A stretch of DNA of 64,000 bases from Flavobacterium branchiarum (GTDB taxonomy: Bacteria > Bacteroidota > Bacteroidia > Flavobacteriales > Flavobacteriaceae). The stretch lies in NCBI RefSeq assembly GCF_030409845.1, contig NZ_JAUFQQ010000003.1, positions 1,612,001 through 1,676,000 on the forward strand. The letters are read 5' to 3'. Numbering within the stretch: position 1 is the stretch's first letter; each line of letters starts with the position of its first letter. Positions 35,101 through 43,154 of the stretch are shown piece by piece. Under the pieces are notes generated by a model. The model saw nothing but the letters and a program-made list of their open reading frames with translations, was not told the DNA's origin and ran no database searches. A program made the translations under genes and the position numbers.

Positions 35101-35202
35101 TTCATTTTTGTTATAGGTAACATTATTATAACGTGTTAATTAAGTTTTGTTTCTTATAACTTGAATCTCTTTGTGGGTTATATAAACACCTAATCTGAAA
35201 CA

Positions 35203-35487
35203 CTACCCAATTATTTTAAGTACTTGGTAAAGAAAGAAAAAAAAGAAAATGATACTAGGTAGAGAAAGGATAAAATTAATTTCACTTTTCTCCTCTTTAT
35301 TCTTGAAAAATCGGAATATTGTCTTCAATGAAAAATGAACAGATAATATTAAAGAAGGATAGAATAGAAAAAAATTAATTAAAGTAAAATATTGTCTGCA
35401 ATAGTCACTATAATAAAATATTTGTAATAAATAAATTAATATAGCTAATACTAAAAAACTTAAAGAAAATTTGACATTTTTTTTCAT
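35203..35487 (-). CDS. Small membrane protein, candidate immunity protein
   Basis: The 94-residue protein has three hydrophobic segments (about 7-25, 33-55 and 72-92), positively charged around residues 55-68. It lies 6 bp after the toxin tip at 35494 and is followed by no other gene of its strand. No family is recognised; the immunity role comes from its position. Confidence 0.6.
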   Translation of the reverse strand: MKKNVKFSLSFLVLAILIYLLQIFYYSDYCRQYFTLINFFLFYPSLILSVHFSLKTIFRFFKNKEEKSEINFILSLPSIIFFFFFLYQVLKIIG

Positions 35488-35493
35488 TCTAAA

Positions 35494-36357
35494 TTAATTT
35501 TTATTAAAGTTAAATCCATTTTTTATAGCTCTTTGGTCTTCAATACTATCTTGAAACAATTCGTTTGCCTGCGAACCAAATCTTAGAGAACTATAATTAA
35601 AACCATTCATTCCCATCCAATTGCCCCACATAAAATTTCCAGCATCATATAAATTGTAAATTGTTTGTGAATTTCCAAATCTAAAATAATGCATATAAGA
35701 GTTATAATTTGATCTCATTGTACCTTCTTCCAAATAATTTTTTTCTGCCTGTGAAAAATATTTAGGAACTAAAAAACTGACAGTAAAATCAGCACTACCT
35801 CTTGACATTGATGCGGCAATGAACCAAGCCTCACTTAGTTTACCTTGTACTCTTAACATTAACGGATCTAAGCCTGCTTCAATTACTGCTTTCGCAACCT
35901 TTTTTGTTGATATTGGATAATATAAACGATCTCCTTCAGCCCAATCTGGAAAATCACCTGTTCTATTAGCATATGCAAAATCACTTTTTTTATCATTAAA
36001 ATACAATTGTTTGCCTTTCTCATCATAGAACCTATTAGGTTTATTATTTTTTACAACCTTTGTAACCCTTCCATTTGCACCAATTGTGACATCATCAGGA
36101 GGAGTATCCTTATTTCCATCATCATCGCGATATTGGTCAGTCCAATGTCCTCCGTTTTTATTTAAATAATCACTTTGAAACATAGTAGCGCCCCCAGCAC
36201 CGTCACCTCTATTACCTTCTGCAGTACTCATAGCACCCCCTGATTGTGCACCTGTTGGCGCCATACCATCAGGATCAATAAAATACACAGGATTATTAAA
36301 TGCATAATTGTAAGGCGAGTTTCTTCGCATTTGTTCCGCTAATGGGTCAATATTCAT
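35494..36357 (-). CDS. Orphan Rhs C-terminal tip with toxin-44-like domain
   Basis: The 287-residue frame starts in the Rhs core end ([30 protein letters not shown]) and shares its linker with the tip at 29276. A different toxin follows: [31 protein letters not shown], then [24 protein letters not shown]. This resembles the polymorphic toxin type 44 group (DxGNFxWG and DQRAIxxG). The frame is open without a start to 36576 and then stops, so the Rhs cage is absent. The small membrane protein 6 bp downstream is the likely immunity partner. Confidence 0.8.
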   Translation of the reverse strand: MNIDPLAEQMRRNSPYNYAFNNPVYFIDPDGMAPTGAQSGGAMSTAEGNRGDGAGGATMFQSDYLNKNGGHWTDQYRDDDGNKDTPPDDVTIGANGRVTKVVKNNKPNRFYDEKGKQLYFNDKKSDFAYANRTGDFPDWAEGDRLYYPISTKKVAKAVIEAGLDPLMLRVQGKLSEAWFIAASMSRGSADFTVSFLVPKYFSQAEKNYLEEGTMRSNYNSYMHYFRFGNSQTIYNLYDAGNFMWGNWMGMNGFNYSSLRFGSQANELFQDSIEDQRAIKNGFNFNKN

Positions 36358-36613
36358 CCATCTTCCAATCGCAGGATCATAATTACGTGCTCCGTAGTCG
36401 TATAAATTCAGTGAAAGCTCATCTTGGAGTTCTTTTCCGTTGTATTTATAATTATTATTATTTGGTAGGTTAACATTATATCCTTCGTGTTTTAAACCAA
36501 AAGGATAATAATTGTTTTCTTCAAGAATTTCAAGAACGTTTTGTGCATTTTTCTCAGTAACGAAAATAGATTTACTTTAATTATTTTCCTAATTAAATAA
36601 TTACTTTAGGGAC
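36133..36613 (-). repeat. Rhs-tip shared block, copy 2
   Basis: This is the second copy of the 29908-30374 block. Both ends stop at the same points: the toxin variable region on one side and TTTAGGGA after the non-coding edge on the other. A short stretch near 36300-36345 differs, where codons for ISRRN and MRRNS diverge. The two blocks are direct repeats about 6.2 kb apart. Confidence 0.9.
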
Positions 36614-36943
36614 ATAAAAAAGTCATCATTTCTGAGGACTTTCGAATGTTATCGAATTAATATTTTATAAAGGATAGGTTTATATAGACAGACTCGTCAG
36701 GAGGAAGTGATTTGAATACTAGATGCCACAGAACCCCAATCACATACCAATATTATATTCTGAAAAGCTGAAAATTAAATAGATAAATTAAACAAAATAA
36801 TTAGATTTTGTTATCTATTATGATTTTACAAGACAATTTCCCTCAAAATTTCTTTTAAAAAACACATTTTCTTTGTTCTTAAACTCAAAAAAATCACTTT
36901 TAAAAGTAAGTTATTGATTGTTAATTATCAAGTTTTGATCTTT

Positions 36944-37027
36944 AAAATGCATTTCGTCGACTAAAAATGCATCTTGTCTAAAACTTATAAAATTGTAGTT
37001 TTAATCTGAAATTGCATTGTACATTTG
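36944..37027 (+). promoter_or_regulatory. Fibre-operon promoter with 20-bp-phased direct repeat
   Basis: AAAATGCAT occurs at 36944-36952 and again at 36964-36972, each followed by T-rich sequence and GTC, with exactly 20 bp between starts. A TACATTTG -7 box lies at 37020-37027, with no TTTG at the usual -33 distance. The repeats end about 45 bp upstream of it. An activator binding two phased half-sites is likely. The rest of 36614-37072 shows no gene. Confidence 0.55.
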
Positions 37028-37072
37028 CACCGAAAAATTAATAAAACACAAAATTTATTTAATAATATACCA

Positions 37073-37594
37073 ATGAAAAAAATACTTTTAGCCTCTTTTC
37101 TTATGTTAGGTTTTGTTACAGTAAATGCTCAAAATGTAACATTAAATGTTAACTTAAGACCAATCCAAACTTTAGTGGTTAATAATGCACAAAAAGTAGT
37201 AAATCTTGATTATACAACTGCAGATGATTACAAAAATGGTGTGTCATCTACAAATACAGATCACTTAAATGTTTACAGTACTGGAGGTTTTCAGGTAAAA
37301 GTAAAAAGTGCAAACGCTACAATGCAAAACGGAGGTAAAACAATAGATGCTAACACGATTCAAATTAAAGCAACTGCTGGTTCTGATGCTGTAAATGGTG
37401 CTCAATATTCTCAAAACGTTCAGTTATCTAATACTGAAACGACTCTTGTAACTTCTACAAAAGGTGGAGTGGATAAAAAGATTAGTATTGAGTATAAAGG
37501 TGCAGGAGCTAATGCTTATATTGACAATTATATTGCAGGTCAAAATCCTACGGTTTACACTACTGAGCTTACATACACTATTGTAAGTCAATAA
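37073..37594 (+). CDS. Secreted pilin-like major subunit of a chaperone-usher-like system
   Basis: The start at 37073 is chosen over the in-frame ATG at 37025, which overlaps the -7 box, and because it gives a standard signal peptide (ILLASFLMLGFVTVNAQ). The 174-residue protein is a beta-rich single domain with alternating polar strands, and it has no cysteine in the mature part. Its fold-length region (LRPIQTLVVNNAQKVVNL, HLNVYSTGGFQVKVKS, ETTLVTS, TTELTYTIVSQ) is matched by the C-terminal domain of the gene at 38493. A strong hairpin follows the gene, as expected for an abundant subunit. Confidence 0.7.
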   Translation: MKKILLASFLMLGFVTVNAQNVTLNVNLRPIQTLVVNNAQKVVNLDYTTADDYKNGVSSTNTDHLNVYSTGGFQVKVKSANATMQNGGKTIDANTIQIKATAGSDAVNGAQYSQNVQLSNTETTLVTSTKGGVDKKISIEYKGAGANAYIDNYIAGQNPTVYTTELTYTIVSQ

Positions 37595-37612
37595 AACTCT
37601 AGGTGAGGATAT

Positions 37613-37647
37613 AAAAAAAGTGTCACAAGTAATTGTGGCACTTTTTT
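37613..37647 (+). terminator. Attenuating terminator between pilin and chaperone genes
   Basis: The 10-bp stem AGTGTCACAA/TTGTGGCACT with a 4-nt loop has an A-run before and a T-run after. It lies 20 bp after the pilin stop. It would give much more pilin mRNA than mRNA for the assembly genes. Confidence 0.85.
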
Positions 37648-37708
37648 ATTTAACTAACTTTGCTTTACTTCGATTTTTGTCCCAAAAAATTACTTTAAAC
37701 TACCTAAA

Positions 37709-38500
37709 ATGAATAAACTTGCTTTTCTTTTTTGTTTTTTAATTTTTAAAATGCATGCGCAAACTGGTATTTCTGTATCTCCTCCGAGAATTTATTTTGA
37801 GTCTAAACCTGGAACGAGTAGTACTCAAAAAGTAACCGTAACCAATGTGAGCTTAAAGAATACTTTAGATCTTGCTGTGAGTCTAGATGATTGGGAATAT
37901 GACGAAAAAGGGGAAAACATGATGTATCCTTCAAATACTTTAAAAAATTCTTGTGCAAGTTGGATTTCTGTTAAAAACAACGATAATTATTTTACATTAG
38001 CTCCTGGAGAAAGAAAAGAACTAGAGGTAACTATTACACCAGTTAAGGTAGCCAATGATAGTTTGCCTGTTCACACTGCTGTTTTATATGTAAGTCAAAT
38101 GAATCCTGTGGATGATTTTGATAGTAAGGGTTCAAATATTAAGGTTAGTATTCGTTCTGGAATAAAAATTTTTCACACTTTTTCGAATAGTCTTACCAAA
38201 AAAATTGAAATTGAAGATTTAAAATTTGATCAATCTACCAATAACTTAAACTTAAAATTTAAAAATCAATCTCAAATTTGGGTGGATGGTAAAATTTCAA
38301 CTGAAATTATTAATGTAAAAACGGGGAAAAAAGTGGTTGTGAATGATGTCATTTTTTATACACTGCCTGATAATTTACGTAAATTAAGTATTCCTATTAC
38401 GGAAACTTTAGAGAAAGGATCTTACAATGCATCGATAATTATTGATTATGGTGATTCGTCTTTGTTAGAAATGGCTGAATTAAATTTTAATTATGAATAA
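37709..38500 (+). CDS. PapD-like periplasmic chaperone
   Basis: The 263-residue protein has a signal peptide and a two-domain immunoglobulin-like layout. The N-domain (ISVSPPRIYFESKPGTSSTQKVTVTNVSLKN, LDLAVSLDDWEYD, WISVKNNDNYFTLAPGERKELEVTITP) resembles PapD-type chaperones. A shorter second domain covers about residues 155-263. It should cap subunits in the periplasm before they reach the outer membrane protein encoded at 39535. It overlaps the next gene by 8 bp. Confidence 0.8.
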   Translation: MNKLAFLFCFLIFKMHAQTGISVSPPRIYFESKPGTSSTQKVTVTNVSLKNTLDLAVSLDDWEYDEKGENMMYPSNTLKNSCASWISVKNNDNYFTLAPGERKELEVTITPVKVANDSLPVHTAVLYVSQMNPVDDFDSKGSNIKVSIRSGIKIFHTFSNSLTKKIEIEDLKFDQSTNNLNLKFKNQSQIWVDGKISTEIINVKTGKKVVVNDVIFYTLPDNLRKLSIPITETLEKGSYNASIIIDYGDSSLLEMAELNFNYE

Positions 38501-39524
38501 ATATATTCTTATTACGTTATTTTGTATTCCTTCTTTGAGCTTTTCTCAAGTATCTTTTACTTCTTGGGTAAACTCATATTTACAAATTAATTCCTATAAC
38601 GGAAATAATAATCCCGATGCCTATACAGTTACATTTGCTGGGAATGGTAATTTGAATATTCCAAATTGGAAACTTTCTGCACGATTGAAACAGAATATTG
38701 TGTCAGACGATGGTAAATTTACGATTCCGTCTAATAAAGTTTCTTTTCAACCTATTTCTACAAATGGTCAGGCTTATCCAAATCCGATTCCGACTATTTC
38801 ACAAATTGGCGCTCCATTAAATGTTTTTTTACAAGAGAATAGTGAATCATTTTTGATACCTAATTCTAATGCCCCAATATATAACAATCCACAAACTCCA
38901 AATGGGTATTACAGCCTTCAGTTAAAATATGGTCTAACACTCCTTGGGGGTTCCTATTTAGGAAGTTTTCCTGCATGGACCAGATTTACAGCGTCAGTCG
39001 AGTTTACGGCGTACGATCAAAATAATGCTATAATTGGAAAGATGAGTCATGATTTTCAATTCCAAATAGGAAGTATTACTGATGCACTACCACCAGCAGA
39101 CGTACTTTCTTTAAAAATAAATATGAATGCTGCCAATGGGCTTTTAGAATTTAAAACGATGCAAGATTACAGTAACGGAACGAGTGTCACTTATACTGAT
39201 GGTCTTTTGGTAAACAGCAGCAGTAATTTTCAGATTAAAGTACGATCTCTACAAAGCAATTTACAATCTGCGACAGGAAATTCAATTCCTGTTGATGTTG
39301 TTAATTTAACATTAGGAACAGCAACATCAAACGCCAATCAGCGTATTTTTCCAATTGTTCTTAGTGCCGCCAATCAAACTTTGGTACAAACCAATAATAG
39401 TACTAATAATATGTCTTACCGCTACGACATTAAGTATTTTACGTTGCCTCAGGACATGCGTTTGATTAATGCCAAATCAGACGATTATTCGACTACTTTA
39501 CAATATGAGATTACCCCACAATAA
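38493..39524 (+). CDS. Two-domain minor subunit, probable tip adhesin
   Basis: The 343-residue secreted protein has a signal peptide to about residue 18. A distinct N-terminal beta domain (about 20-200) is followed by a C-terminal domain (about 205-343). In the C-terminal domain LEFKTMQDYSNGTSVTYTDGLLVNSSSNFQIKVRS and the YRYDIKYF and LQYEITPQ ends mirror the major subunit's DYTTADDYKNG, GGFQVKVKS and LTYTIVSQ. Such a lectin-like domain plus pilin domain is the architecture of tip adhesins. It overlaps the chaperone gene by 8 bp. Confidence 0.65.
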   Translation: MNKYILITLFCIPSLSFSQVSFTSWVNSYLQINSYNGNNNPDAYTVTFAGNGNLNIPNWKLSARLKQNIVSDDGKFTIPSNKVSFQPISTNGQAYPNPIPTISQIGAPLNVFLQENSESFLIPNSNAPIYNNPQTPNGYYSLQLKYGLTLLGGSYLGSFPAWTRFTASVEFTAYDQNNAIIGKMSHDFQFQIGSITDALPPADVLSLKINMNAANGLLEFKTMQDYSNGTSVTYTDGLLVNSSSNFQIKVRSLQSNLQSATGNSIPVDVVNLTLGTATSNANQRIFPIVLSAANQTLVQTNNSTNNMSYRYDIKYFTLPQDMRLINAKSDDYSTTLQYEITPQ

Positions 39525-39534
39525 CTTTTAAAAG

Positions 39535-42327
39535 ATGCGTTCTTGTAACTTTAAACTTTTATCAATCTTTTTTTTGTTTATACTCGTAAACCATTTGAAT
39601 GCACAACAGGTTCAAAATAAGGTCACTATGGAGATAGACCGAAATGCTTCTTTTCAAAAAGAATCCTTATTAAGTTTGGTCATAGTTGTTAAAAATACAA
39701 CACTAGATAAGATAAATGGAAAGATCTATTTTACCTTACCTAAAGGTTTTAGAAACGTGGGATATCAAGGTCTGGAAATTGAAATGCTCCCTGATGAAAC
39801 ACGCCACATTCCGGTTAAGTTTATTGTTGAGGATGATGCTGTTGCCGGATCTTCCTTAATTGTCTGTAAATTAATCGACTCTTCGGGAAAATTGCTTGCA
39901 GAGCAAAGTACCAAAAAGGTAATCGAAGTAAACAATACACTTATCATTACTCCCTTAGAAACCTCGATTTACCGATCATCAAACAATGAACCGGTAAAAG
40001 TAAAAGTGAAGGTTAGTAATAAAGGGAATATCAAGCAAAATATTACTCTAGTTTGTAAATTTCCAGATCCAACAAATGGTAATTTATTCCTAGAACAGAA
40101 TGCTGATATCGCTGTAAAAAAAGATTCTATCTTTACCTTCATCTATCTTCCTTCTAGAGAACTGGCTAAACAATCTAGCTATTCGATACGCATATCAGGA
40201 TTTAGAAATCCAAGTAAAGAAATTTTTGGCAACACGAGTGTAGACGTTCAAAATATCGCAAGTGTGCAACAATATCAAGGCGACTTATTTATTAATTTTT
40301 TAGAAGAAACACAAAACCAAATTACCTCTAGTTACAGGAGGTTTGGTGGCGGACTCGATTTTTATCAAGTAAAAGGATCTGGTGGAGTCAATATTCCATC
40401 AGGGTATCTGTTTATGCAAGGGAATATTGCTTTATCAAATACGCTTGAAATTCCTTTAGTGACAAATACCAGTTTAACCTATCGTCAAGAAGGAAATCAA
40501 TATATGATTGGTAATATTAATAAACTCCTAGAAATGACTCTTGTTGGTAGAGGTGCCGAATACAGCCATACTTTCGAAAAAAATCAAAAAGTTGAAGTGG
40601 GTTTTGTTGATCAAAATTATAATTTGATAGAAGAAAATAGTTGGCTAAGAAATGGTTACGGCTTTTATGCCAAAGGAATGCTTAACTCTAATAACAGTTC
40701 AAGAAATGCATCGACGAGTTACTTGTACCGTTATGATCCATTCGAAAAAGCAAAACATAATATTCTAGGAACTGATGTTAATTATGATTTCAATCCAAAT
40801 TGGAAACTGAATGCAAAAGTAAACGGCGCAATGAGTGTTTATGAAATACAAGATTTCGTTAAACCTTCTTTTGCTGGAGAAACAAACTATGCTGGAAAAA
40901 TTAATAACTTCAATATCAACGGGAATTATTATTACAGCTCTGATTATTATCCCGGAAACCGACGAGGAAATATGCTATTGCAGCAGAATATTTCGACCAA
41001 TATTAAAAAACATAATCTATATGCAAATGTTATTCTTTCTGATTTTGCACCTAAATACTATTCATTTGAAACACAACAAAAATCGGCAAACAATCGAATC
41101 GAAATAGGAAACCGTTTTCCTAAATTTAGAGATTTCAGTCTTAATCTAGGGTATCAATATCAAGAGGAAAGTTCTAATAGTTACAATCAGCTTTTTGGAA
41201 ATTCAGACAAAAATGCAAACCAAAAAATGTACGCCAACCGTATTGTCGAGCAATTTTCATGGATTAGTAATTCATCGCGACAATCAGCCGTTTTAGCACT
41301 TGAAACTGGTGTTGTGAAGTACCCAATGCAAACTGAAAATCAGTTTCAGATGAAAATAAATACGAATTATAGTTATAGAAATTTTAATATTAATTCTACT
41401 TTTCAATCAGGTAGCTATTATTTATCTGAATATGCTTTTTCTAGTATTGCTGGAAACGGTGTGAATTATGAAAAGCTTACAATGTCTTTATTTTACAACA
41501 ATAACTTTGCAAACGACAAAGTAAACCTGAGCACGGGAGTTTCTTACATAAAGGATATTGTTTATGGTAAATCACCTTCTGCCTTTATCAATGCCAAGTA
41601 TAACGCAAAAGCATTTGGTGTTTTTTTGAACTCCTCTTGGTACAATTATTCTGTAGGATCTCTAAGCAATAATACCCTGACTTTTGAAGTTGGTGTAACA
41701 GTAAATCTACAGAAAACTACATTGAATCCAGATCAAAAAAGTACCATTAAAGCACTAGTGTATTATGATACTAACAATAATAATAAATACGATGCTGGTG
41801 AAAAATACGCTGCAAATTATATGATTAATATCAATAAAATTGCCCTACAAACTAATACTAACGGAATGGCAAGTTATAAGAGAGTACCGTACGGAACCTA
41901 TTATTTAAAGCAATTCACTCAAGATGGCTGGTATTATGACGATGCTACTTTTGAAATTGATCGACATGTGCACAACCTTTCGATTCCGCTTCACCAAAGT
42001 GGAAAAATGCAAGGAAGAGTTTCCTTTACCTACAATACTACAACTGTGGTTGATTTTCAGCACCGCGCTTCTGGTATCTCTTTTAGCATTATGAAAGACA
42101 ATCAGTTAGTAAAAAAAATATACACTGATGATGATGGTAAGTACATATCATTTCTTCCAATTGGTAATTATGTAATCACTATTGATGAAAAATCGCTACC
42201 TGCTAATGCATATTGCGAAGTAGCAAGCCATAACATTACTCTAAAAGCGGGTGAAATTGTAATCGTACCCGAGTTTGTTATAAAAGTAAAAGAAAAGAAA
42301 ATCAATACTAAAAAATTCTCCAATTAG
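39535..42327 (+). CDS. Usher-like outer membrane beta-barrel protein
   Basis: The 930-residue protein has a signal peptide (to about residue 24). An N-terminal pair of immunoglobulin-like domains covers about 30-235. A long barrel region covers about 245-735, with many alternating aromatic strands. Two C-terminal domains follow: an SdrD/carboxypeptidase-like one at about 745-830 (ALVYYDTNNNNKYDAGEKYA) and one at about 840-915 (GRVSFTYNTTTVVDF). Classical FimD ushers share the plan barrel plus C-terminal Ig-like domains, but the sequence is not of that family. It is last in the operon and most likely secretes the two subunits. Confidence 0.72.
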   Translation: MRSCNFKLLSIFFLFILVNHLNAQQVQNKVTMEIDRNASFQKESLLSLVIVVKNTTLDKINGKIYFTLPKGFRNVGYQGLEIEMLPDETRHIPVKFIVEDDAVAGSSLIVCKLIDSSGKLLAEQSTKKVIEVNNTLIITPLETSIYRSSNNEPVKVKVKVSNKGNIKQNITLVCKFPDPTNGNLFLEQNADIAVKKDSIFTFIYLPSRELAKQSSYSIRISGFRNPSKEIFGNTSVDVQNIASVQQYQGDLFINFLEETQNQITSSYRRFGGGLDFYQVKGSGGVNIPSGYLFMQGNIALSNTLEIPLVTNTSLTYRQEGNQYMIGNINKLLEMTLVGRGAEYSHTFEKNQKVEVGFVDQNYNLIEENSWLRNGYGFYAKGMLNSNNSSRNASTSYLYRYDPFEKAKHNILGTDVNYDFNPNWKLNAKVNGAMSVYEIQDFVKPSFAGETNYAGKINNFNINGNYYYSSDYYPGNRRGNMLLQQNISTNIKKHNLYANVILSDFAPKYYSFETQQKSANNRIEIGNRFPKFRDFSLNLGYQYQEESSNSYNQLFGNSDKNANQKMYANRIVEQFSWISNSSRQSAVLALETGVVKYPMQTENQFQMKINTNYSYRNFNINSTFQSGSYYLSEYAFSSIAGNGVNYEKLTMSLFYNNNFANDKVNLSTGVSYIKDIVYGKSPSAFINAKYNAKAFGVFLNSSWYNYSVGSLSNNTLTFEVGVTVNLQKTTLNPDQKSTIKALVYYDTNNNNKYDAGEKYAANYMININKIALQTNTNGMASYKRVPYGTYYLKQFTQDGWYYDDATFEIDRHVHNLSIPLHQSGKMQGRVSFTYNTTTVVDFQHRASGISFSIMKDNQLVKKIYTDDDGKYISFLPIGNYVITIDEKSLPANAYCEVASHNITLKAGEIVIVPEFVIKVKEKKINTKKFSN

Positions 42328-42596
42328 TAGCTTTTTTTTAACAGGTAAATATCTGTTCCAAAATGAGGTACTGTTTTAGGAGATTTGAAAAACTGTGGAG
42401 TTTTCATTTGGAACACGGATGTCATCAGTTGGTATTAAGAACAAAAGTCTTTTCTGCGATGACGTAAATTGAAGGTATCAATCTTGGAATTTAATATCGA
42501 AAAAGTTGATAGAGGGAGGGAGGAGATCCGTGAATCCTGATTTTATTTCTATGATGACTCTCTTAGTTGTTACAGATACATCTGAGCACATAATTT
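42328..42596. other. Intergenic region with a short direct-repeat segment
   Basis: No gene was recognised. A stretch near 42341-42370 (GTAAATATCTGTTCCAAAAT) recurs slightly changed at 42752-42782 (GTAAATAACTGTTTCAAAAT), just upstream of hipB. The repeats thus bracket the 42597-42720 hairpin repeat. Confidence 0.5.
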
Positions 42597-42720
42597 AATC
42601 TTTCGGTACATTTTTACCTTGTTCTAAAAACAATAAGCCACTCCGTTATGGAATGGCTTATTTTGTAATAGTTACTATGAATCTCTTTGTGGGCAGGGAA
42701 AGAATTTCCGCGGTACCGTT
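42597..42720. repeat. Dispersed hairpin repeat, full copy
   Basis: This copy of the repeat of about 120 bp contains a terminator-like stem (AATAAGCCA/TGGCTTATT around a CTCC..GGAA extension). It continues with GAATCTCTTTGTGGGCAGGG and a GGAAAGAATTTCC palindrome, then GCGGTACCGTTG. The sequence continues into TCTAAATATTTTAGCAGTCGG, which resembles the end of the ohrR gene at 44605-44628. That suggests gene-end sequence was copied with the repeat. Confidence 0.8.
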
Positions 42721-42864
42721 GTCTAAATATTTTAGCAGTCGGGTAAATAACTGTTTCAAAATGTGATACTGGTATCTCTTTTTGAAATCTATATGATGTA
42801 TAATAGATATATGAGGTGTAAAAAGTATATTAAAGTATATATTTTGTGTAAATTTTGCTATATT

Positions 42865-42882
42865 TGTATATTATAATATACA
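42865..42882. promoter_or_regulatory. Perfect palindromic operator at hipB start
   Basis: TGTATATTATAATATACA is a perfect 18-bp palindrome ending 5 bp before the hipB ATG (42888). It overlaps the end of a TATATTTG -7 box at 42859-42866. HipB-type antitoxins repress their own operon from such palindromes, so this is the probable autoregulatory site. Confidence 0.75.
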
Positions 42883-42887
42883 GATAT

Positions 42888-43151
42888 ATGTTAGACAATA
42901 TAACTATTAAAGATGTAAAACTTAAGATTGGCGAATGGTGTAAGCAATATCGTCAAAAATATGATATGACTCAGGAAGATCTAGCACAAGTATTAGAAAT
43001 GTCAAGACTTACTATTAGAAAAGTTGAAGAAGGTAAAAATGTTACTCTTGATACTTTGTTAAAGGTAGTAAATCATTTTGATATGCTAGAGAGTCTTTAT
43101 AATGTTGTTGATACTGATATTTCAAACCATAATATTAATTCCTTATACTAA
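42888..43151 (+). CDS. hipB: HipB-like XRE-family antitoxin
   Basis: The start at 42888 is preferred over an ATG at 42855, because the earlier one lies upstream of the operator and -7 box. The 87-residue protein has an XRE helix-turn-helix at about 15-68 (YDMTQEDLAQVLEMSRLTIRKVEEGKNVTLDTLLKVVNHFD). It sits 3 bp upstream of hipA. HipB dimers bind operator DNA and hold HipA inactive; the family assignment rests on the pair. Confidence 0.88.
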   Translation: MLDNITIKDVKLKIGEWCKQYRQKYDMTQEDLAQVLEMSRLTIRKVEEGKNVTLDTLLKVVNHFDMLESLYNVVDTDISNHNINSLY

Positions 43152-43154
43152 ATT

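Noticed and set aside
37025..37072. Upstream start of the pilin-like gene giving 16 extra residues
   Set aside because: The ATG overlaps the TACATTTG promoter box and would put a charged extension before a good signal peptide.
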